Shown here: in pieces, positions 14,016 through 21,661 of the stretch
Numbering within the stretch: position 1 is the first letter of the stretch
Layout of the letters: the number at the start of each line of letters is the position of its first letter
Assembly: GCF_016863275.1 (NCBI RefSeq)
Contig: NZ_BOOO01000036.1
Span: 1 to 64,000, forward strand
Origin: Planotetraspora mira
GTDB taxonomy: Bacteria > Actinomycetota > Actinomycetes > Streptosporangiales > Streptosporangiaceae
DNA: 64,000 nucleotides
Reading direction: 5' to 3'
The notes under the pieces: model-generated
What the model saw: only the letters and a program-made list of their open reading frames with translations
Database searches by the model: none
Told to the model about the DNA's origin: nothing
Position numbers and translations under genes: made by a program

Positions 14016-16640
14016 GTGGTCGCGGGAAGATCATCGGGGCGACCGTCCGTACCGGATCCGGTGGAACTGCTGCCCCTGGTGTTCGCGCGACCGGGGGAGG
14101 CCCTCGAACGGGCTCACGCGCTGCTGGACGCGGAGCCCGGCCCTGGGCCGTATGAGGCCTCCATCGCGCACCAGGTGATCGGCATATGGCAGCGCGACTT
14201 CGGCGAACTCGCGGTCGGACTCGGGCACCTGCGGCGAGCGCGCGACCTGGCGGCGAGGTCCGGTTCCGCCGACCGTGAGGCGGACGTGCTCGCCACCCTC
14301 GGAGCCGCGTACGTCCACGCCGGCCGCACGAGACGGGGGCTGGACACCCTGGACCAGGGGGTCGCCCGCGGGACGGGGGTCACGCTGGCCCGCGTGCTGT
14401 TCCGCCGGTCGTACGCGTCGTGGGTGCTCGGCCGTCACCGCGAGGCACTGGAGGACCTGCGGCGGGCCATCCCCATTCTGAGACGGGCGGGCGACATCAT
14501 CTGGAGCGCCCGGGCGCTGACCCTGCGCGCCACCGTCAACCTGGCCATGGGCGCCGCCGAGTGGGCCCAGGCCGACTTCGCCGCCGCCGAGCGGCTGTGG
14601 GACGCCACCGACCAGGAGCACGACAAGGCCGTCGCCGTGGAGAACCGCGGGCTCGCCGCGTTCCGCGCGGGAGACCTCCCCGCCGCGCTCGGCCACTTCG
14701 ACGAGGCGGCGCGGCGCTACGCCGCCCTCGGCACGCCCGCGTTCGTCCTGGCCGGCTCCCGCTGCGGCGCCCTGCTCGCGGCCGGGCTCGCCCGTGAGGC
14801 GGCGCAGGAGGCCGACGCGGCGACGGAACTGCTCGACCGGCTGGGCGGCCAGACCACGCGAAGAGCCGAACTCATGCTCGTCGCCGCACGGGCGCTCAAC
14901 GACTCCGGCGATCCCGAGGCGGCGGCCGCCCGCGCCGACGCCGCGGTGCGCTCGTTCTCCGCGCAGCGGCGCGAGTGGTGGGAGGCCCACGCGCGGCTCG
15001 TGCGTGTCCAGGCCCGCCTCGCAGCCGGGCAGGCGTCGGAGACTCTCCTGCGGGAGGCGGTCGCGGTCGCCGAGGGGCTCACCGGACTCGGGTCGCCGGA
15101 ATCCGTCCAGGCGTTCCTGCTGGCCGGCCGTACGGCCACGGCCCTCGGCCGGCGGGCCGACGCGGACAGACATCTGGCCGTCGCCGCGAAGGCGAGGTGG
15201 CGGGGACCCGCCGTCGCGCGGGTCGACGGCTGGGTCGCCCAGGCGCTGCTGGCCGAGGCGGCGGGGCGGAGCCGCGGGCTGCTCGACGCCTGCCGGCGGG
15301 GGCTCGAACTGCTCGACGAGCACCGCATGACGCTGGGGGCGTCCGAGTTGCGGGCCCGCGTGACCGCGCGGGGAGCCGAACTCGCGACCCTCGCGCAACG
15401 GGCGACCTCGGGCGACCCGCGGAGGTTCCTCGTCTGGAGCGAGCGCCGGCGTGCGGTCGCGCTCGCCGTCCCGCCCGCCCGGCCGCCGGACGACCCCGAG
15501 TTGCAGCGGGACCTGACGGCGTTCCGTGAGATCTCCAGCCGCGTGGAGGCCGCCAGGTCGGCGGGCAGCCCGGTGCCGTGGTTACGCAGGGAGCAGGAGC
15601 GGCTGGAGCGGGACATCCGCGCGCGCAGCCTGCGGATGCGGAGCGAGGGGACCGCGCCCGACCACCGCGTGGACGCGCGTGCCCTGCTCGCCGCCCTCGG
15701 CGACGGGTGGCTGATCGAGATCGTCGCGCTCGACGGCCGGCTGGTCGTCCTGCTCTGTGGGAGCGGCCGGGTCCGCGCGTTCCAGGCGGGCCGGGTCGCC
15801 GACGCCGCGGCGGAGGCCGAGCACGCGCGCGCGGCCCTGCGCAGGTTCGCCTACCAGGGGCCGGGCGGGCGGACCGCCCTTCTCGAGGAGGCCGGGCGGC
15901 GGCTCCAGGAGACCCTGCTCGGGCCCGCCGTACGGCATCTGGTGGGGGAGGAGCCGGTCGTCGTCGTCCCGCCCGGGCCGCTCCACGGCGTGCCGTGGGC
16001 GCTGCTGCCCGCGCTGCGGGAGCGCGTGCTGAGTGTGTCGCCGTCCGCGAGCACATGGCTGCGCGCCCGGCGGATCGAGCCGCGCGGGGACCGGGTGGTG
16101 CTCGTCCGCGGCCCCGGCCTGGCGACCGGCGGTGCGGAGGTGCCGGTTCTGGCGGACCTGTACGGCGGCGCGACCGTGCTGGAGAACGGGACGGCCACCG
16201 GCGACTCCGTGCTGAAGGAGATCGACGGCTGCCGCATCGCCCACATCGCCGCGCACGGGACCTTCCGCGCCGACAGCCCGATGTTCTCCTCGCTGCAGAT
16301 GGACGACGGCCCGCTGATCGTGCACGACCTCGAACGGCTCAGGAGCGCTCCCTACCGGATCGTCCTGTCGAGCTGCGACTCGGGCACGCTCGAACCGGTG
16401 GGCGCGGACGAACTGCTCGGCCTCGCGACCGCGCTGCTTCCGCTCGGCACCGCCGGGATCGTCGCCAGCTCGGTGCCCGTGCACGACGAAGCCGTGGTCC
16501 CGCTCATGGTCGCCCTGCATCAGGCGCTGAGGAGCGGGCGCGGACTGGCCGAGGCCCTCCGCGACGCACGCGCGACGCTCCCGTCCTCCGCTCTCCACCA
16601 GGCCACCGGATGGTCCTTCTCCGCCATCGGGGCCGCCTGA
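14016..16640 (+). CDS. CHAT-domain (caspase-like) protease with TPR array
   Basis: 874 aa. The N-terminal 430 residues are alanine-rich paired helices with TPR periodicity (GELAVGLGHLRRARDLA, RTRRGLDTLDQGVA and so on), followed by a coiled stretch and the C-terminal CHAT peptidase domain (about 590-874). The catalytic dyad is visible: His747 in HIAAHGTF and Cys787 in VLSSCDSG, with ELLGLATALLPLGTAGIVAS after it, as in CHAT proteases. CHAT/TPR proteins are caspase-clan enzymes; several act in bacterial defence (for example Craspase-type partners). It is divergent from the S8 peptidase over a 126-base promoter region. With the paralogous adaptors and the sigma factor at 43.5 kb it may form one system. 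Confidence 0.88.
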   Translation: MVAGRSSGRPSVPDPVELLPLVFARPGEALERAHALLDAEPGPGPYEASIAHQVIGIWQRDFGELAVGLGHLRRARDLAARSGSADREADVLATLGAAYVHAGRTRRGLDTLDQGVARGTGVTLARVLFRRSYASWVLGRHREALEDLRRAIPILRRAGDIIWSARALTLRATVNLAMGAAEWAQADFAAAERLWDATDQEHDKAVAVENRGLAAFRAGDLPAALGHFDEAARRYAALGTPAFVLAGSRCGALLAAGLAREAAQEADAATELLDRLGGQTTRRAELMLVAARALNDSGDPEAAAARADAAVRSFSAQRREWWEAHARLVRVQARLAAGQASETLLREAVAVAEGLTGLGSPESVQAFLLAGRTATALGRRADADRHLAVAAKARWRGPAVARVDGWVAQALLAEAAGRSRGLLDACRRGLELLDEHRMTLGASELRARVTARGAELATLAQRATSGDPRRFLVWSERRRAVALAVPPARPPDDPELQRDLTAFREISSRVEAARSAGSPVPWLRREQERLERDIRARSLRMRSEGTAPDHRVDARALLAALGDGWLIEIVALDGRLVVLLCGSGRVRAFQAGRVADAAAEAEHARAALRRFAYQGPGGRTALLEEAGRRLQETLLGPAVRHLVGEEPVVVVPPGPLHGVPWALLPALRERVLSVSPSASTWLRARRIEPRGDRVVLVRGPGLATGGAEVPVLADLYGGATVLENGTATGDSVLKEIDGCRIAHIAAHGTFRADSPMFSSLQMDDGPLIVHDLERLRSAPYRIVLSSCDSGTLEPVGADELLGLATALLPLGTAGIVASSVPVHDEAVVPLMVALHQALRSGRGLAEALRDARATLPSSALHQATGWSFSAIGAA

Positions 16641-16671
16641 GCGGCGAGCGGTCCGGTCGAACGGCCGTGGG

Positions 16672-17091
16672 TCACGGGGTCGCGCAGACGGACTCCACGA
16701 AGTGCCCGACCTCGTCCTCGGGCAGGTGACGGGCCAGATCCGCCTCAGTGATCAGGCCCACGAGCCGGTGGTCCTCGATGACGGGAAGCCGGCGGATCCG
16801 GCTCTCCTCCATCGTCTGGAGCACACGGCTGACATCCGCGTCAGCGGTGATCGTGACCGGCTTGCCCTGGGCGAGCTGGCCGGCGGTCATCGACATCGGG
16901 TCGCAGCCGATCGCGACGCACTTGGTCACGATGTCCCGATCGGTGATGATGCCCTGGAGCCGGTCGTCGTCACCGCAGATCGGCAGGGCGCCCACGTCCA
17001 GGTCGCGCATGAGCACAGCGGCGGCCCGGAGCGTCTGATGTTCACCGACGCATTTGACCCCAGGGTGCATGATCTCTCGCGCTGTGGTCAC
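16672..17091 (-). CDS. Tandem CBS-domain protein
   Basis: 139 aa from GTG 17091, chosen because the ideal ribosome site aaggaggag lies at the right distance. An in-frame ATG at 17121 would place that site inside the gene. Two CBS motifs fill the protein: MHPGVKCVGEHQTLRAAAVLMRDLDVGALPI...IITDRDIV and KPVTITADADVSRVLQTMEESRIRRLPVI...LITEADLA. Free-standing CBS pairs bind adenine nucleotides and act as energy or stress sensors; in mycobacteria comparable proteins belong to dormancy regulons. Partner unknown. It converges with the CHAT gene. Confidence 0.85.
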   Translation of the reverse strand: MTTAREIMHPGVKCVGEHQTLRAAAVLMRDLDVGALPICGDDDRLQGIITDRDIVTKCVAIGCDPMSMTAGQLAQGKPVTITADADVSRVLQTMEESRIRRLPVIEDHRLVGLITEADLARHLPEDEVGHFVESVCATP

Positions 17092-17282
17092 CGGGATCTC
17101 CTCCTTCGGTATTTGCCTCACCTTCCATCATGTGAGGGGGCCGAGCGCGGGAAACAGTGTCGAAAGTCCCGATCCGGGTGTTCGGCCGACGCCCCATGCG
17201 GTCCGGTGCCGCTCCCCGCAGGGCACGGTCCGGTGCCGTTCCCCACAGGGGCGGAGTCCGCCTCCGTCGCGGAATCCCGGAG

Positions 17283-18368
17283 TCACCCGCCGTCCTCGCC
17301 GTGCTCGGTGGGGTGGCCGGGCACGGCGAGGACGGCGCCGACGGGCTCGGGATCGGCTGAGGGGGGATCGGCGTCAGCGGTGCGGTTGGAGCGGGGGTCG
17401 GCGCAGTGGCCGGGCTTGGTACGGCCCAGGGCCAGCACCTCCGGAGCGGCGTGGTCGACCTGGAGGGTGGTGTGCCCGATTCCCCATTCGTCGTGGACCA
17501 GCCGTTCCGCGGCCTGCCGTACGGTGTGACAGTCCGCGCCCGGCGCCACCAGGATGTGCGCGGACATCGCGGGATAGCCCGAGGTGACCTCCCAGATGTG
17601 CAGGTCGTGGACTTCGGCGACGTGCTCCAGAGCGGCGGTCTTGCGGCCGATCTCGGTGGGGTTCAGGCCCGCGGGCGCCGCCTCCATGAAGATCCGGCCC
17701 GAGTCCCGGACCAGAGCCCAGCCCGCCTTCAGCATCAGCGCCGCGACGATGAGGGCGGCGACGGCGTCGGCCCTGCCCCAGCCGGTGAGCCAGACGACCG
17801 CCCCGGCGACGGTGGTGGCGATGAACGCGTACAGGTCGTTGAGGATGTGCTGGAAGGCGCCCTCGACGTTGAGGCTGGTCCGGTCGGCCCTGTTGAGGAG
17901 CCAGGTCGCCGCGAGGTTGACGATGATCCCGGCGAGCCCCGTCGCCACCACGTAGGCGCCCTCGACCTCGGGCGGCACGATCAGCCGCCGGATGCCCTCG
18001 GCCACGAAGTACGCCCCCAGCAGGAGCAGCGTGATCCCGTTGATCTGCGCTGAGATGATCTCGGCTCGCTTGAGCCCGTAGGTGAAACCACCCTGAGGCG
18101 GCCTGGCCGATATCCGCATCGCGATCAGGGCGAAGACGATCGCGATGGCGTCGGTGAGCATGTGGCCCGCGTCGGAGACCAGCGCGAGTGACCGGGCGAT
18201 GAGGCCGATCACCACCTCCACGGCCATGAAGGCGACGATGAGCGCGAGCGCACCACCGAGCAGACGCCTGTCGGCGTCGGCGGCCACCGCGTGCCCGTGG
18301 CCGTGTCCGTGCCCATGTCCGTGCTTGTGCTGGGCATCAGTCGGCACGACATGTGAACGGATATTCAT
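17283..18368 (-). CDS. Cation diffusion facilitator (CzcD/ZitB-like zinc exporter)
   Basis: 361 aa, six membrane helices, the usual size plus a C-terminal tail. A His-rich N-terminus (HKHGHGHGHGHGH, about residues 14-26) precedes the first helix. Helix 2 carries SDAGHMLTDA and helix 5 carries HILNDLYAF, the paired HxxxD-type metal sites of zinc exporters. The cytoplasmic domain has VHDLHIWEVTSGYPAMSAHI. Known members exchange cytosolic Zn/Co/Cd for protons. A 22-bp palindrome covers its start codon, so metal-dependent derepression is likely. The low-complexity tail (last 45 residues) is not conserved in the family. Divergent from the DivIVA/ZIP gene chain, which also has His-rich proteins. 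Confidence 0.9.
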   Translation of the reverse strand: MNIRSHVVPTDAQHKHGHGHGHGHGHAVAADADRRLLGGALALIVAFMAVEVVIGLIARSLALVSDAGHMLTDAIAIVFALIAMRISARPPQGGFTYGLKRAEIISAQINGITLLLLGAYFVAEGIRRLIVPPEVEGAYVVATGLAGIIVNLAATWLLNRADRTSLNVEGAFQHILNDLYAFIATTVAGAVVWLTGWGRADAVAALIVAALMLKAGWALVRDSGRIFMEAAPAGLNPTEIGRKTAALEHVAEVHDLHIWEVTSGYPAMSAHILVAPGADCHTVRQAAERLVHDEWGIGHTTLQVDHAAPEVLALGRTKPGHCADPRSNRTADADPPSADPEPVGAVLAVPGHPTEHGEDGG

Positions 18369-18371
18369 ATG
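18350..18371. promoter_or_regulatory. Palindromic ArsR/SmtB-type operator over the CDF start
   Basis: CATgTGAA-N6-TTCAtATG, arms 18350-18357 and 18364-18371, seven of eight positions paired. It overlaps the CDF ATG (18366-18368). It resembles the TGAA-N6-TTCA core bound by zinc sensors of the ArsR/SmtB family. No such regulator is encoded in the window. Confidence 0.6.
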
Positions 18372-18447
18372 TGCGAGTGTAGGCCGGTCGGAGCCGCTGT
18401 CAAGGCACGCCGTAGCGGGCCGGTCGCGTTCCGTATCTCACTCGAGA

Positions 18448-18462
18448 GCCCTCCGGGAGGGC
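18448..18462. other. Small hairpin in the CDF/DivIVA divergent region
   Basis: GCCCTC-cgg-GAGGGC. Too small and without a T-run for a confident terminator. The rest of 18372-18608 shows no gene. Confidence 0.3.
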
Positions 18463-18608
18463 CAAGAACGATTGATTGATTGCTCAGATGTGTAAACGAT
18501 AAGTAACTGGAGAACTACTTTCAGTAAGCATCGCAGGCCGGCCCGGCAACACTGGGCCGACCCGCCGGGCTCCCGCTGGGGGAGGCGATGCCATCGAAGG
18601 GAGACAGC

Positions 18609-18704
18609 GTGGCAATCGCCAAGAGGACGGCCTCCGTGCGGATCCTCCATGCCGCGGCGGCCCACAGTGCCCGCGGAGACATGTCGAAAGGCTCGGTGAG
18701 GTAG
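18609..18704 (+). CDS. Possible 31-aa small protein upstream of the DivIVA-like gene
   Basis: GTG at 18609 is preceded by aagggag at ideal distance. The frame encodes 31 mostly basic/alanine residues and stops (TAG 18702-18704) three bases before the ATG of the DivIVA-like gene, which is the spacing of translational coupling. No family recognised. It could be a real small protein or a leader that controls the next gene. Confidence 0.35.
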   Translation: MAIAKRTASVRILHAAAAHSARGDMSKGSVR

Positions 18705-18707
18705 GTC

Positions 18708-19448
18708 ATGGGCGAAGGACATGGGCACGGCCACTCCGCTGTGGATGTGGCCGAGAACGGTTCGGCCGTGCGGGCGGGCTCCGACCCGCACGGGGTGACG
18801 GGCCTGCTGAGCCCGGCCGCCGTGCGCAACCAGGTGTTCACGGTCGTCCGCCTGCGGGAGGGGTACGACCTGGCCGAGGTGGACCGCTTCCTCGGGCAGG
18901 TCGAGACCACCCTGAGCCGCGTCCTGCGGGACAACGAGGAGCTCAGGGTCCGGCAGGACCAGGCGGAACAGAACATCCAGCGGGCGGTGCTCTCGCCCGG
19001 TGACAGCGCGGTGCGCATCGTCGAGATCGCCCAGGAGGCCGCCGACCGGACCTTGGCCATGGCCCAGGAGGAGGCGCACGCGATCCTGGCCAGGGCGCAG
19101 GAGCAGGCCGAGATGGTGGAGAGCGACGCGCTGGGACGGGCGGCGCTGCTGCAACGCGAGGCCAGAGAGTCCCATCGGGACGTCCTCGAGCGCCGGGTGG
19201 AAGGACTGCACGCCTTCGTGGCCGACCTCGGTGCGCGCCTGCGGGAGATCGTGGACGGCGAGATCGGCCGGCTCCACGGACTGCTCGACGAACTTCCCGA
19301 TTTCGGCGGTGTCCAGCCGATCCTCGCCCAGCACGCCGCCTCGGATGATGCCGACGGCGACCGTGACGGCGACACGGCACCCCTGGTGAGCGGCCTGGCG
19401 GCGGGGGAGCAGTCCCATCCGGGCGCGAACGGGCGCGCACTCGGATGA
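18708..19448 (+). CDS. DivIVA-domain protein with His-rich N-terminus
   Basis: 246 aa. Starts MGEGHGHGHSAVDV, a short metal-binding-like segment. A DivIVA N-terminal motif follows at about 38-65 (VFTVVRLREGYDLAEVDRFLGQVE, quoted in parts: the RLREGYD and EVDRFL elements), then coiled coils (about 65-200: VRQDQAEQNIQRAV, AAD and EAHAILARAQEQAEM) and an acidic tail. DivIVA proteins assemble at poles and septa of actinomycetes and recruit partners through coiled coils. This copy is shorter than the growth-pole DivIVA/Wag31 and is probably a specialised paralogue. Its stop overlaps a small ORF (ATGA) which overlaps the ZIP-IHF gene. Location in a metal-transport cluster suggests a scaffold linked to metal handling (inference). 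Confidence 0.82.
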   Translation: MGEGHGHGHSAVDVAENGSAVRAGSDPHGVTGLLSPAAVRNQVFTVVRLREGYDLAEVDRFLGQVETTLSRVLRDNEELRVRQDQAEQNIQRAVLSPGDSAVRIVEIAQEAADRTLAMAQEEAHAILARAQEQAEMVESDALGRAALLQREARESHRDVLERRVEGLHAFVADLGARLREIVDGEIGRLHGLLDELPDFGGVQPILAQHAASDDADGDRDGDTAPLVSGLAAGEQSHPGANGRALG

Positions 19449-19606
19449 ACGCCGCGACGTCGCGGGACAGCGTGCGCGACACCTCGCACCGCAGCGAGCA
19501 CCGCAGCGAGTGGGACAACGAGCAGAACGGTGACCGGACCGACCGGCGGACCGAGCAGATCGAGCAGACCGAGCAGATCGACAGGAGATCTCAGCGATGC
19601 CGCTAA
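19445..19606 (+). CDS. Possible 53-aa charged linker protein between DivIVA and ZIP genes
   Basis: ATG at 19445 overlaps the DivIVA stop (ATGA), and the stop at 19604-19606 lies inside the first codons of the ZIP gene (ATG 19597), so both junctions are coupled. The product is highly polar and contains short repeats (HRSEHRSE, TEQIEQTEQI). It fills the whole 148-base gap between the two genes. Too short for a family assignment. Repeat DNA alone could create such an open frame, so confidence is modest. Confidence 0.4.
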   Translation: MNAATSRDSVRDTSHRSEHRSEWDNEQNGDRTDRRTEQIEQTEQIDRRSQRCR

Positions 19607-20844
19607 CGGATTGGGTGGGCACCGTCGGGCCGGTGCTGGAGGCGATTCCGGGCAGGCGGGAGGCGTGGGCGGCGGTGGTCCTGGTCTGCGCCGCGACCCT
19701 GGCCGGTGCGTGGATGGCCCGGCGCAACACCCGGCGGTTGAGCCTGTGGCTGGCGATCGCCTCGGCGATGATGCTGGTCACGGCGCTGGTCGACCTGCTG
19801 CCTGACGCGTGGTCGGAGGCCGTGGAGGCCGGAGTCCCCCTTTGGACGCTCCTTCTCTCCGGCTCGTTCGGCTTTCTCGTCATCACCTATTTCACGCGAC
19901 GCGGGTGTGCCTGTCCGTCCGACGCGGCTCCGGGCGCGATGCACGCGCCCGGGCGTCATCGCCGGGTGAAGCAGGCGGTCGACGCGGCGTTGTTCGGCGG
20001 CATGGGAACCGCCGCCGCGCTCACGCTCCACCGTGCGATCGAGGGCGCGACCCTCGGGCTCACCGCGTCGGCCGTCGTGATCGTGGCGCTGACGATCCAC
20101 TCGGCGAGTGAGGGGCTCGCGCTGGCCGCTCTCCTGGACCTGGCCAGGCAGCGCGTCGCCCCCTGGCTGGTGGTCGCGTGCGTGAGCCCGGCCGTCGGGG
20201 TGCTGATGGCCACCGTCGCCCCGATGCCCGGCTGGCTTGTGCCGATCCTGCTGAGCATGGTCATGGGCGTGCTGCTCCGCACCGCGGTGGTGGGCATGAA
20301 GCTCGCCGCGAGCAACCAGCGGGACGGCCGGCTCTCCCGGCGCCAGGTCACGATCGCGGCCATGGCCGCCACGACCGTGGGGGTCATCATCGTCACGGCG
20401 CACACCCTCCACGGCGAGGGTGAGCCCGAGCAGGCGGCCCCGCTCTTCCGGCACTCTCTCGCGGGGTTCCCCGACGCGGCCGTGGCCCACGCCCACGGGG
20501 CGCCGCCGGCTCTGGCGGGTGGCTCGAGCACCTCACCGACGGCGCCGCTCGCCCGGGTTCCCGGGGCGACGGCGACGACCGACGCCGGCCCGCTCAACCG
20601 GGCGGAGCTCCGTGAGGCCGTGACGTCGGGAAAACTGAGCCTCGGCGACGTGCTCAAACGGCACGATGAGACCACCGGGCGTGTGGTCGTCGGCCGGATC
20701 GTCCGTCTTCTGCCCGGGTACCTGCCGGAAAGGGTCGACTCCCTGATCCAGTCGAGCGGCGTCGATGAGAAGCGGCACATCGCCGACCTGTCCGAGGACG
20801 AGCGCCGCAAGTTGCTGGCGGTCTTCGACGGCCATCCCGAATGA
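19597..20844 (+). CDS. ZIP-type metal transporter fused to an actinobacterial IHF-like (H2TH) domain
   Basis: 415 aa. About eight membrane helices (residues 22-280) include the ZIP signatures LHRAIEGATLGLT and TIHSASEGLALA, whose HxxxEG-type residues coordinate metal in known ZIPs. A short CACPSD loop and HAHGAP stretch may bind metal as well. After a flexible linker, residues about 333-412 (RAELREAV...SLGDVLKR...GRVVVGRIVRLLPGYLPERVDSLI...GVDEKRHIADLSEDE) align along their whole length with the helix-two-turn-helix fold of actinobacterial integration host factor, including the LPG turn and the final arginine-rich GxxExRxIxxL segment. A DNA-binding nucleoid domain tethered to a metal transporter is unusual. 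ZIP assignment is fair; the IHF likeness is by eye. Confidence 0.75.
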   Translation: MPLTDWVGTVGPVLEAIPGRREAWAAVVLVCAATLAGAWMARRNTRRLSLWLAIASAMMLVTALVDLLPDAWSEAVEAGVPLWTLLLSGSFGFLVITYFTRRGCACPSDAAPGAMHAPGRHRRVKQAVDAALFGGMGTAAALTLHRAIEGATLGLTASAVVIVALTIHSASEGLALAALLDLARQRVAPWLVVACVSPAVGVLMATVAPMPGWLVPILLSMVMGVLLRTAVVGMKLAASNQRDGRLSRRQVTIAAMAATTVGVIIVTAHTLHGEGEPEQAAPLFRHSLAGFPDAAVAHAHGAPPALAGGSSTSPTAPLARVPGATATTDAGPLNRAELREAVTSGKLSLGDVLKRHDETTGRVVVGRIVRLLPGYLPERVDSLIQSSGVDEKRHIADLSEDERRKLLAVFDGHPE

Positions 20845-20859
20845 GCTAGCATCGTTATC

Positions 20860-21582
20860 ATGGATGCGAAAACGCGGATACTTCAGGCCGCCGCGACTTT
20901 GCTCTCCGAGTCGCCGGAGGCGGACATCTCGACCCGGGCGGTCTGTGAGGCCGCGGGGGTCGGTGCGCCGGCGCTCTACCGGCAGTTCGGCGACAAGGAG
21001 GGGTTGCTGACCGCGGTCGTCGACTACGGCTTCGAGCAGTATCTGGCGGGCAAGCGGGCGGCCCAGCCGTCGGCCGACCCCGTGCAGGACCTGCGGGACG
21101 GATGGGACAACCATGTGGCGTTCGCGGTCGACAACCCCAACTACTACCGGCTGATGTACTCGCCCGGTCTCTCGGCCCCGCCGGGCGCGGCGGCCGAGGC
21201 GCACGGGCTGCTGGTGGCGGTGCTCGAGCGATGCGCGGCGGCGGGCAGGCTCCGGATCTCGCCGCAGCTCGCGGCTCAGATGGTCATGTCCGCCAACGCG
21301 GGAGTCGCCCTGTCCCTGGTCTCCCGCCCCGCCATCTACACCGACCAGGGCTTCTCTCGTCTGGTGCGTGACGCCGTCATCGCGTCCATCACCGTCGACG
21401 AGGCTCCCGCGGACGGCGGGACGGCGCCGGGAACGGCGGCCGGAGCGCCGGGCGTCCCGGTGACGGCGACCACACTCAGCGCGCAGTTGCGTGACGCGCC
21501 TCCGGCGGTCCTGACCTCGGCCGAGACCGCCCTGCTCCAGCAGTGGCTCACAAGTCTCGCCGGGGCGCCGTCCGGGGCCTGA
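20860..21582 (+). CDS. TetR/AcrR-family regulator
   Basis: 240 aa. N-terminal helix-turn-helix (about 3-50: RILQAAATLL, STRAVCEAAGVGAPALYRQFGDKEGLL), then an effector domain of the TetR_C_33-like kind (NPNYYRLMYSPGLSAPPGAA). The gene lies 15 bases after the ZIP-IHF stop and so is probably in the same transcript. It may regulate the metal cluster, although its ligand is unknown. The C-terminal 50 residues are Gly/Ala/Pro-rich. A strong hairpin follows immediately after its stop. Confidence 0.87.
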   Translation: MDAKTRILQAAATLLSESPEADISTRAVCEAAGVGAPALYRQFGDKEGLLTAVVDYGFEQYLAGKRAAQPSADPVQDLRDGWDNHVAFAVDNPNYYRLMYSPGLSAPPGAAAEAHGLLVAVLERCAAAGRLRISPQLAAQMVMSANAGVALSLVSRPAIYTDQGFSRLVRDAVIASITVDEAPADGGTAPGTAAGAPGVPVTATTLSAQLRDAPPAVLTSAETALLQQWLTSLAGAPSGA

Positions 21583-21614
21583 GGCCAGGCCGTCCGGGGC
21601 GGATGCCTGGCCTC
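21581..21614. terminator. Hairpin between TetR and FMN reductase genes
   Basis: GAGGCCAGGC (21581-21590) pairs perfectly with GCCTGGCCTC (21605-21614). It sits between two convergent genes and overlaps the TetR stop codon. Likely bidirectional terminator. Confidence 0.65.
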
Positions 21615-21661
21615 TTCGAGTGCGACGGGATCTTCCGCCGAGGGCCGTCCGGCCCGGCCGC

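Noticed and set aside
17283-17420. C-terminal tail of the CDF as a separate gene
   Set aside because: Continuous frame with no start or ribosome site; simply a low-complexity tail.
19448-19597. Direct-repeat array between DivIVA and ZIP genes as a DNA element
   Set aside because: The repeats (gagcagatcgagcagacc, cgcagcgagcac) are short and in phase with a coupled open frame, so coding explains them better; still uncertain.
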